DNA of 64,000 nucleotides, taken from positions 1,246,001-1,310,000 of the forward strand of contig NZ_LR701459.1 in assembly GCF_902498825.1 (NCBI RefSeq), in the 5' to 3' direction. The DNA is from Rhizobium sp. EC-SD404. Its GTDB lineage: Bacteria > Pseudomonadota > Alphaproteobacteria > Rhizobiales > Rhizobiaceae. The notes under the pieces were generated by a model that saw only the letters and a program-made list of their open reading frames with translations, did no database searches and was not told the origin of the DNA. A program made the position numbers and the translations under genes. Below are positions 1 through 8,713 of the stretch, piece after piece (position 1 is the first letter of the stretch; every line of letters begins with the position of its first letter).

Positions 1-2
1 GG

Positions 3-389
3 CTGCAACCGAGTGCCAGGGGCGACGACCGCTCTGGCGAGGGGATGCTTGTCGATTTCTATTTGGATGGGGCGACCGAGGCCGTCGCTGCGGCTGGTCT
101 CCAGGCCCAGTTGGCGACGCTTGCGCGTGAGGCGGGGATCGACATCGATGAATTCGAAGTCATGCGCGCCCTGGATGCGGAGACCCAGGCAGCGGCCAAG
201 CCGGGCATCCGGCTTCGGTTGGCGTTCAAAGCCGAGAACGATGCTTTCCAGGAAATGCTCTACGCGATCGAACAGGGTCGGCCGGCGATGCGTGTCCAAT
301 CACTGCGGTTGGCAACGTTCGATGCCGATGAAGCACCGATTCTCAACGCCGATCTGGTTGTGGAAGCCTATCGGAGGATGGAGCCATGA
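3..389 (+). CDS. Type II secretion system protein GspM-like (5' partial)
   Basis: The reading frame is open to the left edge, so the gene starts outside the window; 128 residues are visible. The C-terminal half has the compact ferredoxin-like pattern of the short GspM (subtype b) inner-membrane assembly-platform proteins, including a segment near its end reading LRLATFDADEAPILNADLVVEAYRR. GspM works with GspL and GspF to couple the cytoplasmic ATPase to the pseudopilus. Its stop codon overlaps the next start (ATGA), so the two genes are translationally coupled. Identification rests mainly on the neighbours (GspC/N-like protein, GspE, GspD), because GspM proteins are poorly conserved. Confidence 0.6.
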   Translation: MQPSARGDDRSGEGMLVDFYLDGATEAVAAAGLQAQLATLAREAGIDIDEFEVMRALDAETQAAAKPGIRLRLAFKAENDAFQEMLYAIEQGRPAMRVQSLRLATFDADEAPILNADLVVEAYRRMEP

Positions 390-847
390 GATGGCGCATC
401 GCGAGCTTGGCTTTCGCTCTGATCTGTTCAGCCCCGGTCTGGACAGCCGCAATGGCCGACGGCACCGAGGAAACGGCCGCAGAAACACCATTCTTTCCGC
501 AGATGTCGCTTGAGACCTTGGCAGACATGCGGGAGAGACCGCTGTTTGCGCCCTTTCGGCGACCGACCGCCCCACCGCCGCCCGCGATCATCCAGCCGGT
601 GGCGATCGCCGAACCCATGGCGCAACCGCCTGCGCCGCCACTACCCGAACCAGCCGTACGGCTGGTCGGCGTCACGATTGGCGACCAAACAGGCTTTGCG
701 ATCATCGAGCATCAGCCGACGGGCGAGGTGCTGCGGATGGAGGATGGCGCCTTGCTCGATCTCTGGGTGCTGTCGGTCGTCGATGCGCGCACCATCGCCT
801 TCGAGCATGAGGGGAGGCGCGCGGTCTATGCATTGTTCGAGCGATAG
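386..847 (+). CDS. GspC/GspN-like type II secretion protein
   Basis: This 153-residue protein has an N-terminal hydrophobic signal or anchor (about residues 4-22), a proline-rich linker at about 50-90, and a C-terminal beta-rich domain beginning near VRLVGVTIGDQTGFAIIE. The short ERPLFAPFRRP element before the linker and the terminal domain resemble the homology region of GspC and the related GspN/PilP proteins, which link the inner-membrane platform to the secretin. The start overlaps the GspM stop codon. It is convergent with gspE, with only about 20 bases between the two stops. GspC versus GspN cannot be decided by eye. Confidence 0.6.
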   Translation: MRWRIASLAFALICSAPVWTAAMADGTEETAAETPFFPQMSLETLADMRERPLFAPFRRPTAPPPPAIIQPVAIAEPMAQPPAPPLPEPAVRLVGVTIGDQTGFAIIEHQPTGEVLRMEDGALLDLWVLSVVDARTIAFEHEGRRAVYALFER

Positions 848-866
848 ACGAAATCCGTCCCGCGCC

Positions 867-2564
867 TCAGATGGTTGCCTTCAGCAGCTCGTCCACGCTT
901 GTCTGGCCGGTACACACTTTGGCGTATCCGTCCTGCAGCATGGTGGTCATGCCGCTCGAGACGGCCGCGGCTTCGATGTCGCCGGCGGAGTGGCCCGATC
1001 GGATCATGCCGCGCAAGGGTTCGTCCATGCTCAGAACCTCGAAGATACCGATCCGTCCGCGGTAACCGGTCTGTGCGCACTGGCCGCAGCCCTCGGCACG
1101 GTAAATGACTGCGTCGGCCTTCATCGTCAGACGACCGCTGTCGGCAAAGGGCTTGAGAGCCCTTCCGGCATTCTCGTCGACCGTCCGGCAATGCGGGCAG
1201 AGTTGCCGCACGAGGCGCTGGCCGACGACGCATCGAAGCGTCGCGTTGATCAGGAACGGCTCGACGCCGAGGTCCACCAGTCGCGTCACGGCATCGGCGG
1301 CACTGTTGGTGTGCAGCGTCGTCAAGAGCAGATGGCCGGTCAGCGCGGCCTGGATGCCCACAGCCGCCGTCTCGCCATCACGCATTTCGCCCACCATCAG
1401 GATATCCGGGTCGTGGCGCAGGAAAGCGCGCAGCGCGGTGGCAAAATCGAGCGCGATTGCCGGCCGAACCTGGGTCTGGCTGATGCCGGGGATCTGGTAC
1501 TCGATCGGATCTTCGACCGTCATGATCTTGCGGTCGGATCGGTTCAGCGCGGCGAGCGCTGCCGTCAGGGTCGTCGTCTTGCCGCTGCCGGTCGGGCCAG
1601 TCACCACGATCATGCCATGCGGTTGCTCGAGATGCGCGCTGAAGCGTGCAAGGTCGTCGGGCGCCATGCCGAGGCGGGCGAGATCGAGCGCATGGGCTCC
1701 GCGCGCCAGAAGCCGCATGACGAGGCTTTCGCCGTGAAGGGCAGGGGCAGTCGCCACGCGAATGTCGGTCTCCAGCGTTCCGATGCGCATGCGGGCGCGA
1801 CCGTCCTGCGGCAGGCGGCGTTCGGCAATGTTGAGGCCAGACAGAATCTTGACGCGCGAGATGATGCCGCGCGCGGTCTCTTCCGCGACGCGCTCGTGCA
1901 AACGCAACACACCATCTACGCGCAAGCGGATGCGTGCGCCGGATTGCTCCATCTCGACATGGACATCGGTGGCACCCGCAATCAGCGCCGCCTCCACGAG
2001 CCCGTCGACCGCCGTGACGATCGGCGCATCGCTCGCAAGATCGTGCAGGCGCTCGCTGTCCCCTTCGCCGATGGACAGCGGACGCTCAGCAGCTACGGCA
2101 GCCCCGGTGTGGCGGCGCTCCGACGTCGCCTCGTCGAAACGTGCAGCCAGCGCGTCGAAGGACGCGACTGCCAGCGGCACGTCTTCGCCCATGGCAAGCT
2201 GCAGGACGACGATGTCATCGGTGCGTGTCGGGTCGGCGGTCGCGATGGCAACCGAGCCGTTCAATCGACACGGAAACAGCCAGCTGCCGCGCAGGAAACG
2301 GATCGACAGGCTTTCCAGGAGCTCGGGGTCGTAGATGATCGCCTGGTCGTCGGCACGCTGCAAGCCGTGGAAGGCGGCGACGGCATCTGCAAGTCGCGGA
2401 GCAGGTATCAGCGCGGCATCGTGCAAATCGCCGTAAGACGTGCGTCCAGCCTGGCGAAGGTTTCCCAGAATAGGCTCGTCGCCGGACATGTAACCGTTGT
2501 TTTGCAGGAACGCGATAAAGGGCGCCGAATCCCTGATTTGAGCATCTGTAACGAAAGCATCCAT
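867..2564 (-). CDS. gspE: Type II secretion ATPase GspE
   Basis: This cytoplasmic hexameric ATPase powers pseudopilus assembly. The 565-residue reading has an N-terminal GspE domain, Walker A GPTGSGKTTT at about 323-332, an Asp box MTVEDPIEYQ, a Walker B-like LMVGEMRDGETA, a His box LTGHLLLTTLHTN, and a C-terminal zinc site made of CPHC and CGQC. The ATG at 2564 is preferred over an upstream ATG because GGAAAA lies just before it and the upstream 15 residues do not look like GspE. The gene is convergent with the gspM/gspC-like genes and divergent from gspD, which splits the secretion locus into separate transcription units. No GspF is adjacent. Confidence 0.9.
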   Translation of the reverse strand: MDAFVTDAQIRDSAPFIAFLQNNGYMSGDEPILGNLRQAGRTSYGDLHDAALIPAPRLADAVAAFHGLQRADDQAIIYDPELLESLSIRFLRGSWLFPCRLNGSVAIATADPTRTDDIVVLQLAMGEDVPLAVASFDALAARFDEATSERRHTGAAVAAERPLSIGEGDSERLHDLASDAPIVTAVDGLVEAALIAGATDVHVEMEQSGARIRLRVDGVLRLHERVAEETARGIISRVKILSGLNIAERRLPQDGRARMRIGTLETDIRVATAPALHGESLVMRLLARGAHALDLARLGMAPDDLARFSAHLEQPHGMIVVTGPTGSGKTTTLTAALAALNRSDRKIMTVEDPIEYQIPGISQTQVRPAIALDFATALRAFLRHDPDILMVGEMRDGETAAVGIQAALTGHLLLTTLHTNSAADAVTRLVDLGVEPFLINATLRCVVGQRLVRQLCPHCRTVDENAGRALKPFADSGRLTMKADAVIYRAEGCGQCAQTGYRGRIGIFEVLSMDEPLRGMIRSGHSAGDIEAAAVSSGMTTMLQDGYAKVCTGQTSVDELLKATI

Positions 2565-2772
2565 GTGGATTTTCCGACGCGTTGCCGAACGGAGCTGCAT
2601 CAAGCCCATGGCTTATTGCAGACTTTGACAATACCATTACCGCACTCGCCTTACGAATCAGTTTTCGGAAAAGTCGAGCGGGCGTTTTCTGTTTGGGGGC
2701 AGAAGATGTCGGGGATGCTTGCTTCGGTAATACATGCGCGGCGCGGCCGGTGGTGGGCCAGGAGGGACGGCG
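2565..2772. promoter_or_regulatory. Divergent gspE/gspD intergenic region
   Basis: This 208-base non-coding stretch lies between the two secretion genes. A TTGACA hexamer stands at 2625-2630 on the plus strand, but no good -10 box follows at the usual spacing. AGGAGGG at 2760-2766 is the gspD ribosome-binding site and sits 6 bases before the TTG start. I see no clear inverted repeat. Both promoters presumably lie here. Confidence 0.4.
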
Positions 2773-4920
2773 TTGCATATCAAGCGTAGTATGGGCGCTC
2801 TGGCCGCCATCCTGCTTTCGTTGCCCATGGCTGGCGGCTGCGCGAATTCCGAGGGCGGTGCCACTGCCGAGCGGCCATCGGTTCTCAGCCAGGTCTTCCG
2901 ACCGGATTTTTCGGCGCGTTCTCCGCGCGGCAGTGGTAATTCTTCCGGCGGCTCGCAGGGCAATCAGGAGATTGCCGCCTCTCGCATCTTTGGCGCCAGC
3001 AGCCCGGGCATCGATGGCACGGTTACCGGCCAGACGCCGACTTCGACCAATGGCGGCGTGCAGCTGAATTTCGAGGATGCCGACCTCCTCGAATTCATCG
3101 ACACGGTGCTTGGTCAGACGTTGCAGCTGAATTACACGGTCGACCCCAATGTTTCCGGAACCGTGACGTTGTCGACGGCCCGGCCGATCGGTCGTGACAG
3201 CCTGCTTGAGCTTCTGGAAGCCGTTCTTCGCGTCAACGGCGCGGAACTGACGCGCAGCGGCGAGACCTACCAAGTGGTCGAGGCGACGTCCGCGACGACC
3301 TCTCGGGTGGACTACGGCATGGCAGGTGCCGGCTACGGGCTCAGCATCATCCCGCTGCAGTTCATCTCGCCACAGACGCTCAGCCAACTGATCAACGGCT
3401 TCGGTGCGCGGCCCGGCTCGCTCCGCGTTGAGACCACGCGCAATCTCTTGATCGTGCTCGGCAGTTCCGCGGACCGACGGTCGGCGATCGAAACGGCGCT
3501 CGCTTTCGACGTCGACTGGATGCAGGACCAGTCCGTTGGCATTCTGACCATGCGCACTGCAAAACCGGAGGCTGTGATCCCCGAACTGGAGCGCATCTTC
3601 GCAGCGCAGGGCGGCGGCAGCGGCTCCAATGTCATCCAGTTCATGCCGATGCCGCGGCTGCAGGCCGTTCTCGCCGTTTCCCAGAACAGGGAGCTCATCG
3701 AACGCGCGCAGACCTGGGTGGAACGACTGGACCGGGAGAATGCCGATCTGGACGAAAGCGTGCATGTGTATCGGCTGAAATATCGCGAAGCCTCCGTTGT
3801 CGCCGAACTGCTCAATCAGTTGTTCCAAGGCCAGAGTGCTAGCCCGTCAGCCCCGTCGCTTGCGCCGGCGGAGGATTTGACGCTGGCGGGCAACGAGCCC
3901 TTGACGCAAGGCGAGCAACTGATCGATGCCGCTTTCGGCGATGATAATGGGGTTTCGGGCGCCTTCACCGTTGCCTCGCAGCCGGTCCAGATTTTCAATG
4001 CACCGACGGCAAGCGGTGGAATACCGCGCATTCAGCCGGATACGTCGAACAACTCGATCATCATCTATGGCGATCTGGATGCCCGGCAGAGGGCCCTGTC
4101 AGCGCTCGGGCGCATCGACGTTCCACAATTGCAGGTGGCGATCAACATCACCATGGCCGAAGTCCGGCTGACTGACGAGTTGCGCTATGGCGTTCAGTAT
4201 TTCGTCAAGAGCCAGAATGTTGGGCTCGGCAGCGACAACGGATCGATCGGGCTGTTCAACACGCTGGCCGACAACATCGGGCGCGAACTGCCTGGCTTCA
4301 ATTTCGTGGTCGGCAGCGAGTCCAGTCCGGACATTATCATCAATGCACTCGATGCCGTGACCGATGTGCAGGTCCTCTCATCGCCGTCGCTGGTTGTCAT
4401 GGAGAATGAGGAAGCCCGTTTTCAGGTCGGCGATCAGATACCGATCGTCACGCGCACCGTCACTTCGGTCGAGGACGCGAATGCGCCGGTCAGCAACCAG
4501 GTCGAATATCGCGACACGGGGATCATCATGCGCGTGCGGCCCCGTATCTCGGAAGACGGCATCGTGACAATGCGGATCGAGCAGGAGATATCGGCGGTAT
4601 CTTCCAACGCGGGAACGCTCACGCCCGTCATCTCCAACCGTTCGATTTCGAGCAATGTCGCGGTCGTCGATGGACAGACCGTGCTTTTGGGCGGTCTAAT
4701 CCGGGATCAGTCGGAAGCTGGCAAGGACGGTATTCCGGGCTTGCGGCGCATGCGCGGCATCGGCAATCTTTTCGGCAGCACGAACCGGTCCAACGAACGC
4801 ACGGAACTTCTGATTCTGATCCGCCCGTCGGTCATTCGCGATGGCAAGGATGCGCAGACAGTTGCGGAAGAGCTTCAGTCGCGCATGTGGGAATTGGGAC
4901 CGCGTACCATCAAGCGCTGA
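2773..4920 (+). CDS. gspD: Type II secretion outer-membrane secretin GspD
   Basis: The outer-membrane secretion channel. The TTG at 2773 is chosen because AGGAGGG lies six bases upstream. This gives a 715-residue lipoprotein with lipobox MAGGC (Cys23), so it may insert without a separate pilotin. After a Ser/Gly-rich linker comes an N0 domain (from about residue 96), followed by N1-N3 repeats. The C-terminal secretin domain contains VQVLSSPSLVV, the VGDQIP element, VEYRDTGI and VVDGQTVLLGGLI, and ends in LLILIRPSVI. In-frame ATGs at 2734 and 2791 are alternatives with poorer ribosome-binding sites. The prepilin peptidase gene follows after 4 bases. Confidence 0.92.
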   Translation: MHIKRSMGALAAILLSLPMAGGCANSEGGATAERPSVLSQVFRPDFSARSPRGSGNSSGGSQGNQEIAASRIFGASSPGIDGTVTGQTPTSTNGGVQLNFEDADLLEFIDTVLGQTLQLNYTVDPNVSGTVTLSTARPIGRDSLLELLEAVLRVNGAELTRSGETYQVVEATSATTSRVDYGMAGAGYGLSIIPLQFISPQTLSQLINGFGARPGSLRVETTRNLLIVLGSSADRRSAIETALAFDVDWMQDQSVGILTMRTAKPEAVIPELERIFAAQGGGSGSNVIQFMPMPRLQAVLAVSQNRELIERAQTWVERLDRENADLDESVHVYRLKYREASVVAELLNQLFQGQSASPSAPSLAPAEDLTLAGNEPLTQGEQLIDAAFGDDNGVSGAFTVASQPVQIFNAPTASGGIPRIQPDTSNNSIIIYGDLDARQRALSALGRIDVPQLQVAINITMAEVRLTDELRYGVQYFVKSQNVGLGSDNGSIGLFNTLADNIGRELPGFNFVVGSESSPDIIINALDAVTDVQVLSSPSLVVMENEEARFQVGDQIPIVTRTVTSVEDANAPVSNQVEYRDTGIIMRVRPRISEDGIVTMRIEQEISAVSSNAGTLTPVISNRSISSNVAVVDGQTVLLGGLIRDQSEAGKDGIPGLRRMRGIGNLFGSTNRSNERTELLILIRPSVIRDGKDAQTVAEELQSRMWELGPRTIKR

Positions 4921-4924
4921 ACCG

Positions 4925-5524
4925 ATGTCCAAGGTGTCGCGGCGAGAGCTGATCGGGATCTGTGCCGGAGCATTTGGATTGGTGATTGCTGTCGCCTTGA
5001 CCGTAAAAGGCGGCATCGACCCGACCTGGCCGTTCGGCCTTTGGCTCGGCGCTCTTTGCCTCGCCATCGCCGTTGAGGATGTGCGGCATCTGCGCGTCGC
5101 CGATAGCGCCAACGGACTGTTGTTTGTCGGTGGTTGCGCTTGGCGGATTCTGCAGTCGCCAGCGGCGGGTTACGAAGCGCTCGTGCTCGCACTGTTGGCA
5201 TCCTTGGTTTGTGGCGGGGCACTTCTCGCGCTGCGTGCGCTGCATGCGCGAATATCCGGACGCATCGGCCTCGGGTTTGGCGATGTCAAATTCTGCGCCG
5301 CTGCAGCCACGTGGACCGGCCTGGCCGGATTTCCGTTCATGCTCCTGCTGGCAAGCCTGACGGCATTGATCGTCGTCGGCCTGATGAGCGTGTCACGTTT
5401 TGGATGGAACATGCAGCGGCGATTGCCCTTTGCGGCCTTCCTCGCTCTAGCGTTGCTCATGCTCTGGCTTGCGGTCAGCCCTCTCGCAGGTTCGCTCGTG
5501 GATGGGCTGCTTCAGCACCCTTGA
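4925..5524 (+). CDS. Prepilin peptidase (A24 family), peptidase domain only
   Basis: This membrane aspartic peptidase cleaves the leader of type IV prepilins and pseudopilins. It has 199 residues and about six hydrophobic segments. The two catalytic aspartates are visible as Asp52 (EDVRHLRVADSAN) and Asp120 in the GFGDVKF motif. At about 200 residues it has only the peptidase core and lacks the N-terminal tetracysteine/methyltransferase region of full-length GspO/PilD. The start lies 4 bases after gspD, consistent with a gspD-peptidase transcript serving the pseudopilins of this locus. A Tad/CpaA-type peptidase would look similar; the context favours type II secretion. Confidence 0.85.
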   Translation: MSKVSRRELIGICAGAFGLVIAVALTVKGGIDPTWPFGLWLGALCLAIAVEDVRHLRVADSANGLLFVGGCAWRILQSPAAGYEALVLALLASLVCGGALLALRALHARISGRIGLGFGDVKFCAAAATWTGLAGFPFMLLLASLTALIVVGLMSVSRFGWNMQRRLPFAAFLALALLMLWLAVSPLAGSLVDGLLQHP

Positions 5525-5637
5525 TGGTTGCGGGTTCGGCCCTTGGTCGCTTTTCAGGCTGACTTTCGTCCAGTTGTTAGAGGCGCCTCGCGAACGTAGA
5601 GTTTTTGCAACTGATCCGCTGCTGGAGTGCATCAACG

Positions 5638-7023
5638 ATGCTTGGCGGGCCCATGGGACGCTTGTCGCTTTCGCTTCGTTTTGCTCTGGCCGGTGCAGCG
5701 GTTCTCATCATGGGGACGCTGATCATCGGAAACTGGGTCGTTGCCCGGATTTCCAGTGGCGTGACGGCCAATGTCGCCATTTCCACGGCTCTCGTCGTCG
5801 ATGGTCTGGTCACGCCGATCGCCCAGGAACTGAAGGACAAGAACGTCCTCTCCATCGGGCCCGTGCGCGCGCTCGACGAATTGCAGAAAAGCGCGCCGCT
5901 CGCGGGCCGGGTCGTCGGCATGCGCATCTGGAAACCCGATGGTCGGGTCGCATACAGCAACGACTTCGATATGATCGGTATGCATTTCACGCCGTCCGAC
6001 GAACTGCTGCGGGCAGTCGCGGGCGAGGTCGTGGCCAGCCGCGACTCGTTGCACGATGACGAGAGCGCCCGGGTTGCCGCTCTCGGCGTGCCGCTGCTTG
6101 AAATCTACAGTCCCGTGCGAGACCGCTGGACCGGTGAGGTTCTGGCGGTGGCCGAGTTCTACGAGGACGCGACGAAGCTCGAGGCGATGTTGGCGCAGGC
6201 GCGCGGGCAATCCTGGCTCGTGGTCATCGCCACGATGAGCGGCATGGGGCTTCTCTTGTTCGGCGTCGTGCATGGCGGCAACCGGCTGATCGAACGACAG
6301 AAGACCGCGCTGCAGGACGAGATCGAGCGCGTCGCCGCGATGTCTCACCAGAACGCCACGCTGAGGGAGCGGATCGAGCGCGCCTATACGCTCTCGACCG
6401 AACTCAACGAGCGCTACTTACGCCGTGTAAGCGCCGATCTGCACGACGGACCGGCGCAACTCGTCGGGCTCGCATCTCTGCGGATCGGGAGCCTTCGCGA
6501 CAGCGCCGACGAGATGCGTCGCCGCTCGGAAGCAGGGCTCGTGCAGCAGGTCCTGGGTGAAGCGATGAGCGACATTCGGACTATCTGCAATGGACTATCC
6601 CTGCCGCAGATCGAGAACCAGTCTTTGACCGAGCTGCTTTGGGATGCCGTCCGATCACATGAACGTCGTACCGCTACGAAGGTGGAGCTCAGCGTCTGCA
6701 ACGACGATCTCGATCTGCCGGTTCACCTGAAGATCTGTTGTTATCGCTTCGTGCAGGAAGGTCTGAACAATGCTTTTCGCCACGCGGGCGGAAACGACCA
6801 AGCGGTGCTTTGCCATTTGGAGCGCGGCGTGCTGCATCTCAGCGTAACGAACGGACCCTACCAGCCAGACCACCTCAGACCTCCCAACGACCGAAAAAGC
6901 CTTGGATTGGAAGGGCTTCAGGGTCGTCTGGAGGCACTGGGGGGCCTGTTCCATTTCGAGACATTTCCCCAGACCGGCAGCCGGCTGGAGATGTCCGTCC
7001 AGGTTGAAAGGATTGCGGCATGA
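5638..7023 (+). CDS. NarL-type sensor histidine kinase
   Basis: Inner-membrane sensor kinase of 461 residues. It has one transmembrane helix near the N terminus, a periplasmic domain of about 160 residues, a second helix (near WLVVIATMSGMGLLLFGVV), a coiled coil, a HisKA_3 dimerisation domain with the phospho-acceptor in SADLHDGPAQL (about His269), and a HATPase domain containing LNNAFRHAGG and SLGLEGLQGRL. The ATG at 5638 has GGAG ten bases upstream; an ATG at 5653 is also possible. The stop overlaps the start of the response-regulator gene (ATGA). Adjacency to the secretion genes hints that this pair may control them, but that is inference. Confidence 0.85.
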   Translation: MLGGPMGRLSLSLRFALAGAAVLIMGTLIIGNWVVARISSGVTANVAISTALVVDGLVTPIAQELKDKNVLSIGPVRALDELQKSAPLAGRVVGMRIWKPDGRVAYSNDFDMIGMHFTPSDELLRAVAGEVVASRDSLHDDESARVAALGVPLLEIYSPVRDRWTGEVLAVAEFYEDATKLEAMLAQARGQSWLVVIATMSGMGLLLFGVVHGGNRLIERQKTALQDEIERVAAMSHQNATLRERIERAYTLSTELNERYLRRVSADLHDGPAQLVGLASLRIGSLRDSADEMRRRSEAGLVQQVLGEAMSDIRTICNGLSLPQIENQSLTELLWDAVRSHERRTATKVELSVCNDDLDLPVHLKICCYRFVQEGLNNAFRHAGGNDQAVLCHLERGVLHLSVTNGPYQPDHLRPPNDRKSLGLEGLQGRLEALGGLFHFETFPQTGSRLEMSVQVERIAA

Positions 7024-7685
7024 ACAGTGCGATACGGCTTGTGGTGGTGGACGATCATCCGCTTTATCGCGACGGGGTCGTCCGCACGCTTAGCGAGCAT
7101 GACGGCCTGGAAGTGGTCGGGCAGGGTGGCTCGGCCGATGATGCGGTGCTTCTGTGCATGGCGCACAAGCCGGATGTCGCCTTGCTCGACGTTTCGATGC
7201 GCGGTGGCGGTATCGCTGCAGCCGGGCGGGTGATGGACGCGGTTCCGGACACGAAGGTGATGATGCTCACGGTCTCGGAGCAGGACACGGACGTCATTAA
7301 TGCGCTGGAGCAGGGCGTCAAAGGCTATGTCTTGAAGGGTGTGGAAGGCAGCGAACTCGTTTCGATTATTCACCGGGTAGCATCTGGCGAATCCTACGTC
7401 GCGCCATCGCTTGCCGCCGGCCTTCTGGTCTCCATGAAGCTGACGATGAAGCGCAATGGCGAGAGCACGCGCGCGAACATGTTGACGGAGCGGGAGGAGG
7501 GCATTCTCCGGCTCGTCTCGCTTGGATGTTCAAACAAAGAGATCGGCCGCCACCTCGATCTGCAGGAAAAGACGGTGAAGCACTACATGACCGGCATCCT
7601 GCAGAAGTTGAATGTGCGCAACAGGGTCGAAGCGGCCGTCGTCGCACGCGAACAGCTCGGCATGCGTCCTGTTGACAGCGCCTGA
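7020..7685 (+). CDS. NarL/LuxR-family response regulator
   Basis: A 221-residue DNA-binding regulator paired with the kinase just upstream through a 4-base overlap. The receiver domain has the acidic pocket at Asp11/Asp12, the phospho-acceptor Asp57 (VALLDVSM), the conserved Thr/Ser switch in MMLTVSE and Lys in YVLKG. The C-terminal LuxR helix-turn-helix runs from about residue 155 (LTEREEGILRLVSLGCSNKE) to about 205. Targets are unknown; the flanking secretion genes and the secreted acidic protein gene are candidates. Confidence 0.9.
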   Translation: MNSAIRLVVVDDHPLYRDGVVRTLSEHDGLEVVGQGGSADDAVLLCMAHKPDVALLDVSMRGGGIAAAGRVMDAVPDTKVMMLTVSEQDTDVINALEQGVKGYVLKGVEGSELVSIIHRVASGESYVAPSLAAGLLVSMKLTMKRNGESTRANMLTEREEGILRLVSLGCSNKEIGRHLDLQEKTVKHYMTGILQKLNVRNRVEAAVVAREQLGMRPVDSA

Positions 7686-7734
7686 ACGATTCTGCGTCCA
7701 ATCGCGCCAGACAAAACCGCGGCCTCATCGACAA

Positions 7735-7767
7735 AAGAAAACCGGCAGCGGCCTGAGCCGCTGCCGG
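7735..7767 (-). terminator. Intrinsic terminator of the Asp-rich protein gene
   Basis: A perfect 11-bp inverted repeat, CCGGCAGCGGC at 7742-7752 and its complement at 7757-7767 with a 4-base loop. On the minus strand it is followed by a T-rich tract (TTTTCTTTT). It lies about 30 bases past the stop of the minus-strand gene and has the form of a rho-independent terminator. Confidence 0.85.
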
Positions 7768-7795
7768 ATCGCTGAACCCCTTGGGGGGCGGGGGG

Positions 7796-8398
7796 CTAGA
7801 ATGCGGAGTTCAGCCGATCTATGTCAGACTGGGTCGCCGGTCTTTCGACGACTGTCTGGTTGGTGGGATCCTTGAGTTCATAACGGCCGTTTTCGACTTC
7901 TTCCTTCCAGCCGTCGCTATAGGTCACTTCGAGGGCGGAACCCTCGCTTTCCGCTTTCGCTACCGAACCGCGTTCGCGATCCGGCGAGAAGAAGTCGGCC
8001 AGGTTGACCGGCATGCTGTCACGACCATGTCTGCCACGGTGGTCGTCATCATCGTCATTTCGGCCATGACGGCTCTCGTCGTCATCGCGATCATTGTCGC
8101 GGCCACGGTTGTCGGCACGATCACCACGATCATGGTCGTCGCCGCCACGGTCATCACCGCCACCACGATCGCTATCGCTGTCGCCACCTCTATCTCCTCC
8201 GTGGCCACCGTCGCTATCGCCATCGCTATCGCCGCCGCCACGACCGGAGCTGTCGCCATCCTTCGCAAAGGACTGGCCGAACTTGAACTCCAAACGCATC
8301 CCCCCATCGCTTTCCTTGACGAGACTGCCGTTCAACGCCAATCCGGCTGATACGACTGCCATCGCCAACAGTGTCCGATTGAGTTTTGCCAATTTCAT
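7796..8398 (-). CDS. Secreted Asp/Gly/Arg-rich low-complexity protein
   Basis: No family is recognised. The 200-residue product has a signal peptide (basic start MKLAKLNR, hydrophobic core to about residue 23) and a short conserved-looking stretch. Residues 47-127 are highly biased, with 28 Asp in 81 residues and the rest mainly Gly, Arg, Ser and His. The C-terminal domain of about 70 residues has ordinary composition and ends in SDIDRLNSAF. A GAGGAG ribosome-binding site precedes the ATG and a strong terminator follows, so this is a real single-gene unit. Asp-rich arrays often bind calcium or other cations, but the exact nonapeptide of RTX repeats is not present. It might be exported by Sec alone or be a substrate of the neighbouring type II system; both are inference. 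Confidence 0.75.
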   Translation of the reverse strand: MKLAKLNRTLLAMAVVSAGLALNGSLVKESDGGMRLEFKFGQSFAKDGDSSGRGGGDSDGDSDGGHGGDRGGDSDSDRGGGDDRGGDDHDRGDRADNRGRDNDRDDDESRHGRNDDDDDHRGRHGRDSMPVNLADFFSPDRERGSVAKAESEGSALEVTYSDGWKEEVENGRYELKDPTNQTVVERPATQSDIDRLNSAF

Positions 8399-8713
8399 CG
8401 AATGCTCCTCAGCTATCCGCCACGTTCATTCGTAGTTGCTTTTATATCTGCCGAAAATCCGGCCCGGACCGATGCGCGGGGGTGCGGCCCCTGGGTCGGT
8501 CGCGCTTTCAGACCATGGGCTGAAATGTTTCGGACCGGCACGCTTGGACGCTATGGAGCCTCGTTGAGAGAAAGCAGCCCCATTTGCATCAAACTGCCTG
8601 TGGATTGGCAGCCTGAAGGGCCTGCAAAGGTCGCTTGCGGTCCGGTTTGCACCTAGTATCGATTGTTTCTGTCATTGCGTCAGGTCTGATGCTGTCAGCC
8701 CGCTGAGGACAAT
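8399..8713. other. Non-coding interval upstream of divergent genes
   Basis: About 315 bases without a convincing gene. It carries the GAGGAG ribosome-binding site of the minus-strand acidic protein gene at its left end and GAGGA at 8705-8709, four bases before the TTG start of the nuclease gene, at its right end. A TTGCAC/TGTCAT pair near 8650-8680 could be a weak promoter for the nuclease operon. No repeat or RNA element was recognised. Confidence 0.4.

Noticed and set aside
510..2789. Long open frame on the plus strand across the gspE region
   Set aside because: It runs antisense to gspE, which has every expected motif; high GC makes long shadow frames common. No ribosome-binding site or recognisable domain.
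7781..8350. Apparently very hydrophobic membrane protein on the plus strand
   Set aside because: It is the mirror of the Asp/Gly-rich codons of the minus-strand gene (GAC/GAT read backwards give Val/Ile). The minus-strand gene has a signal peptide, ribosome-binding site and terminator.
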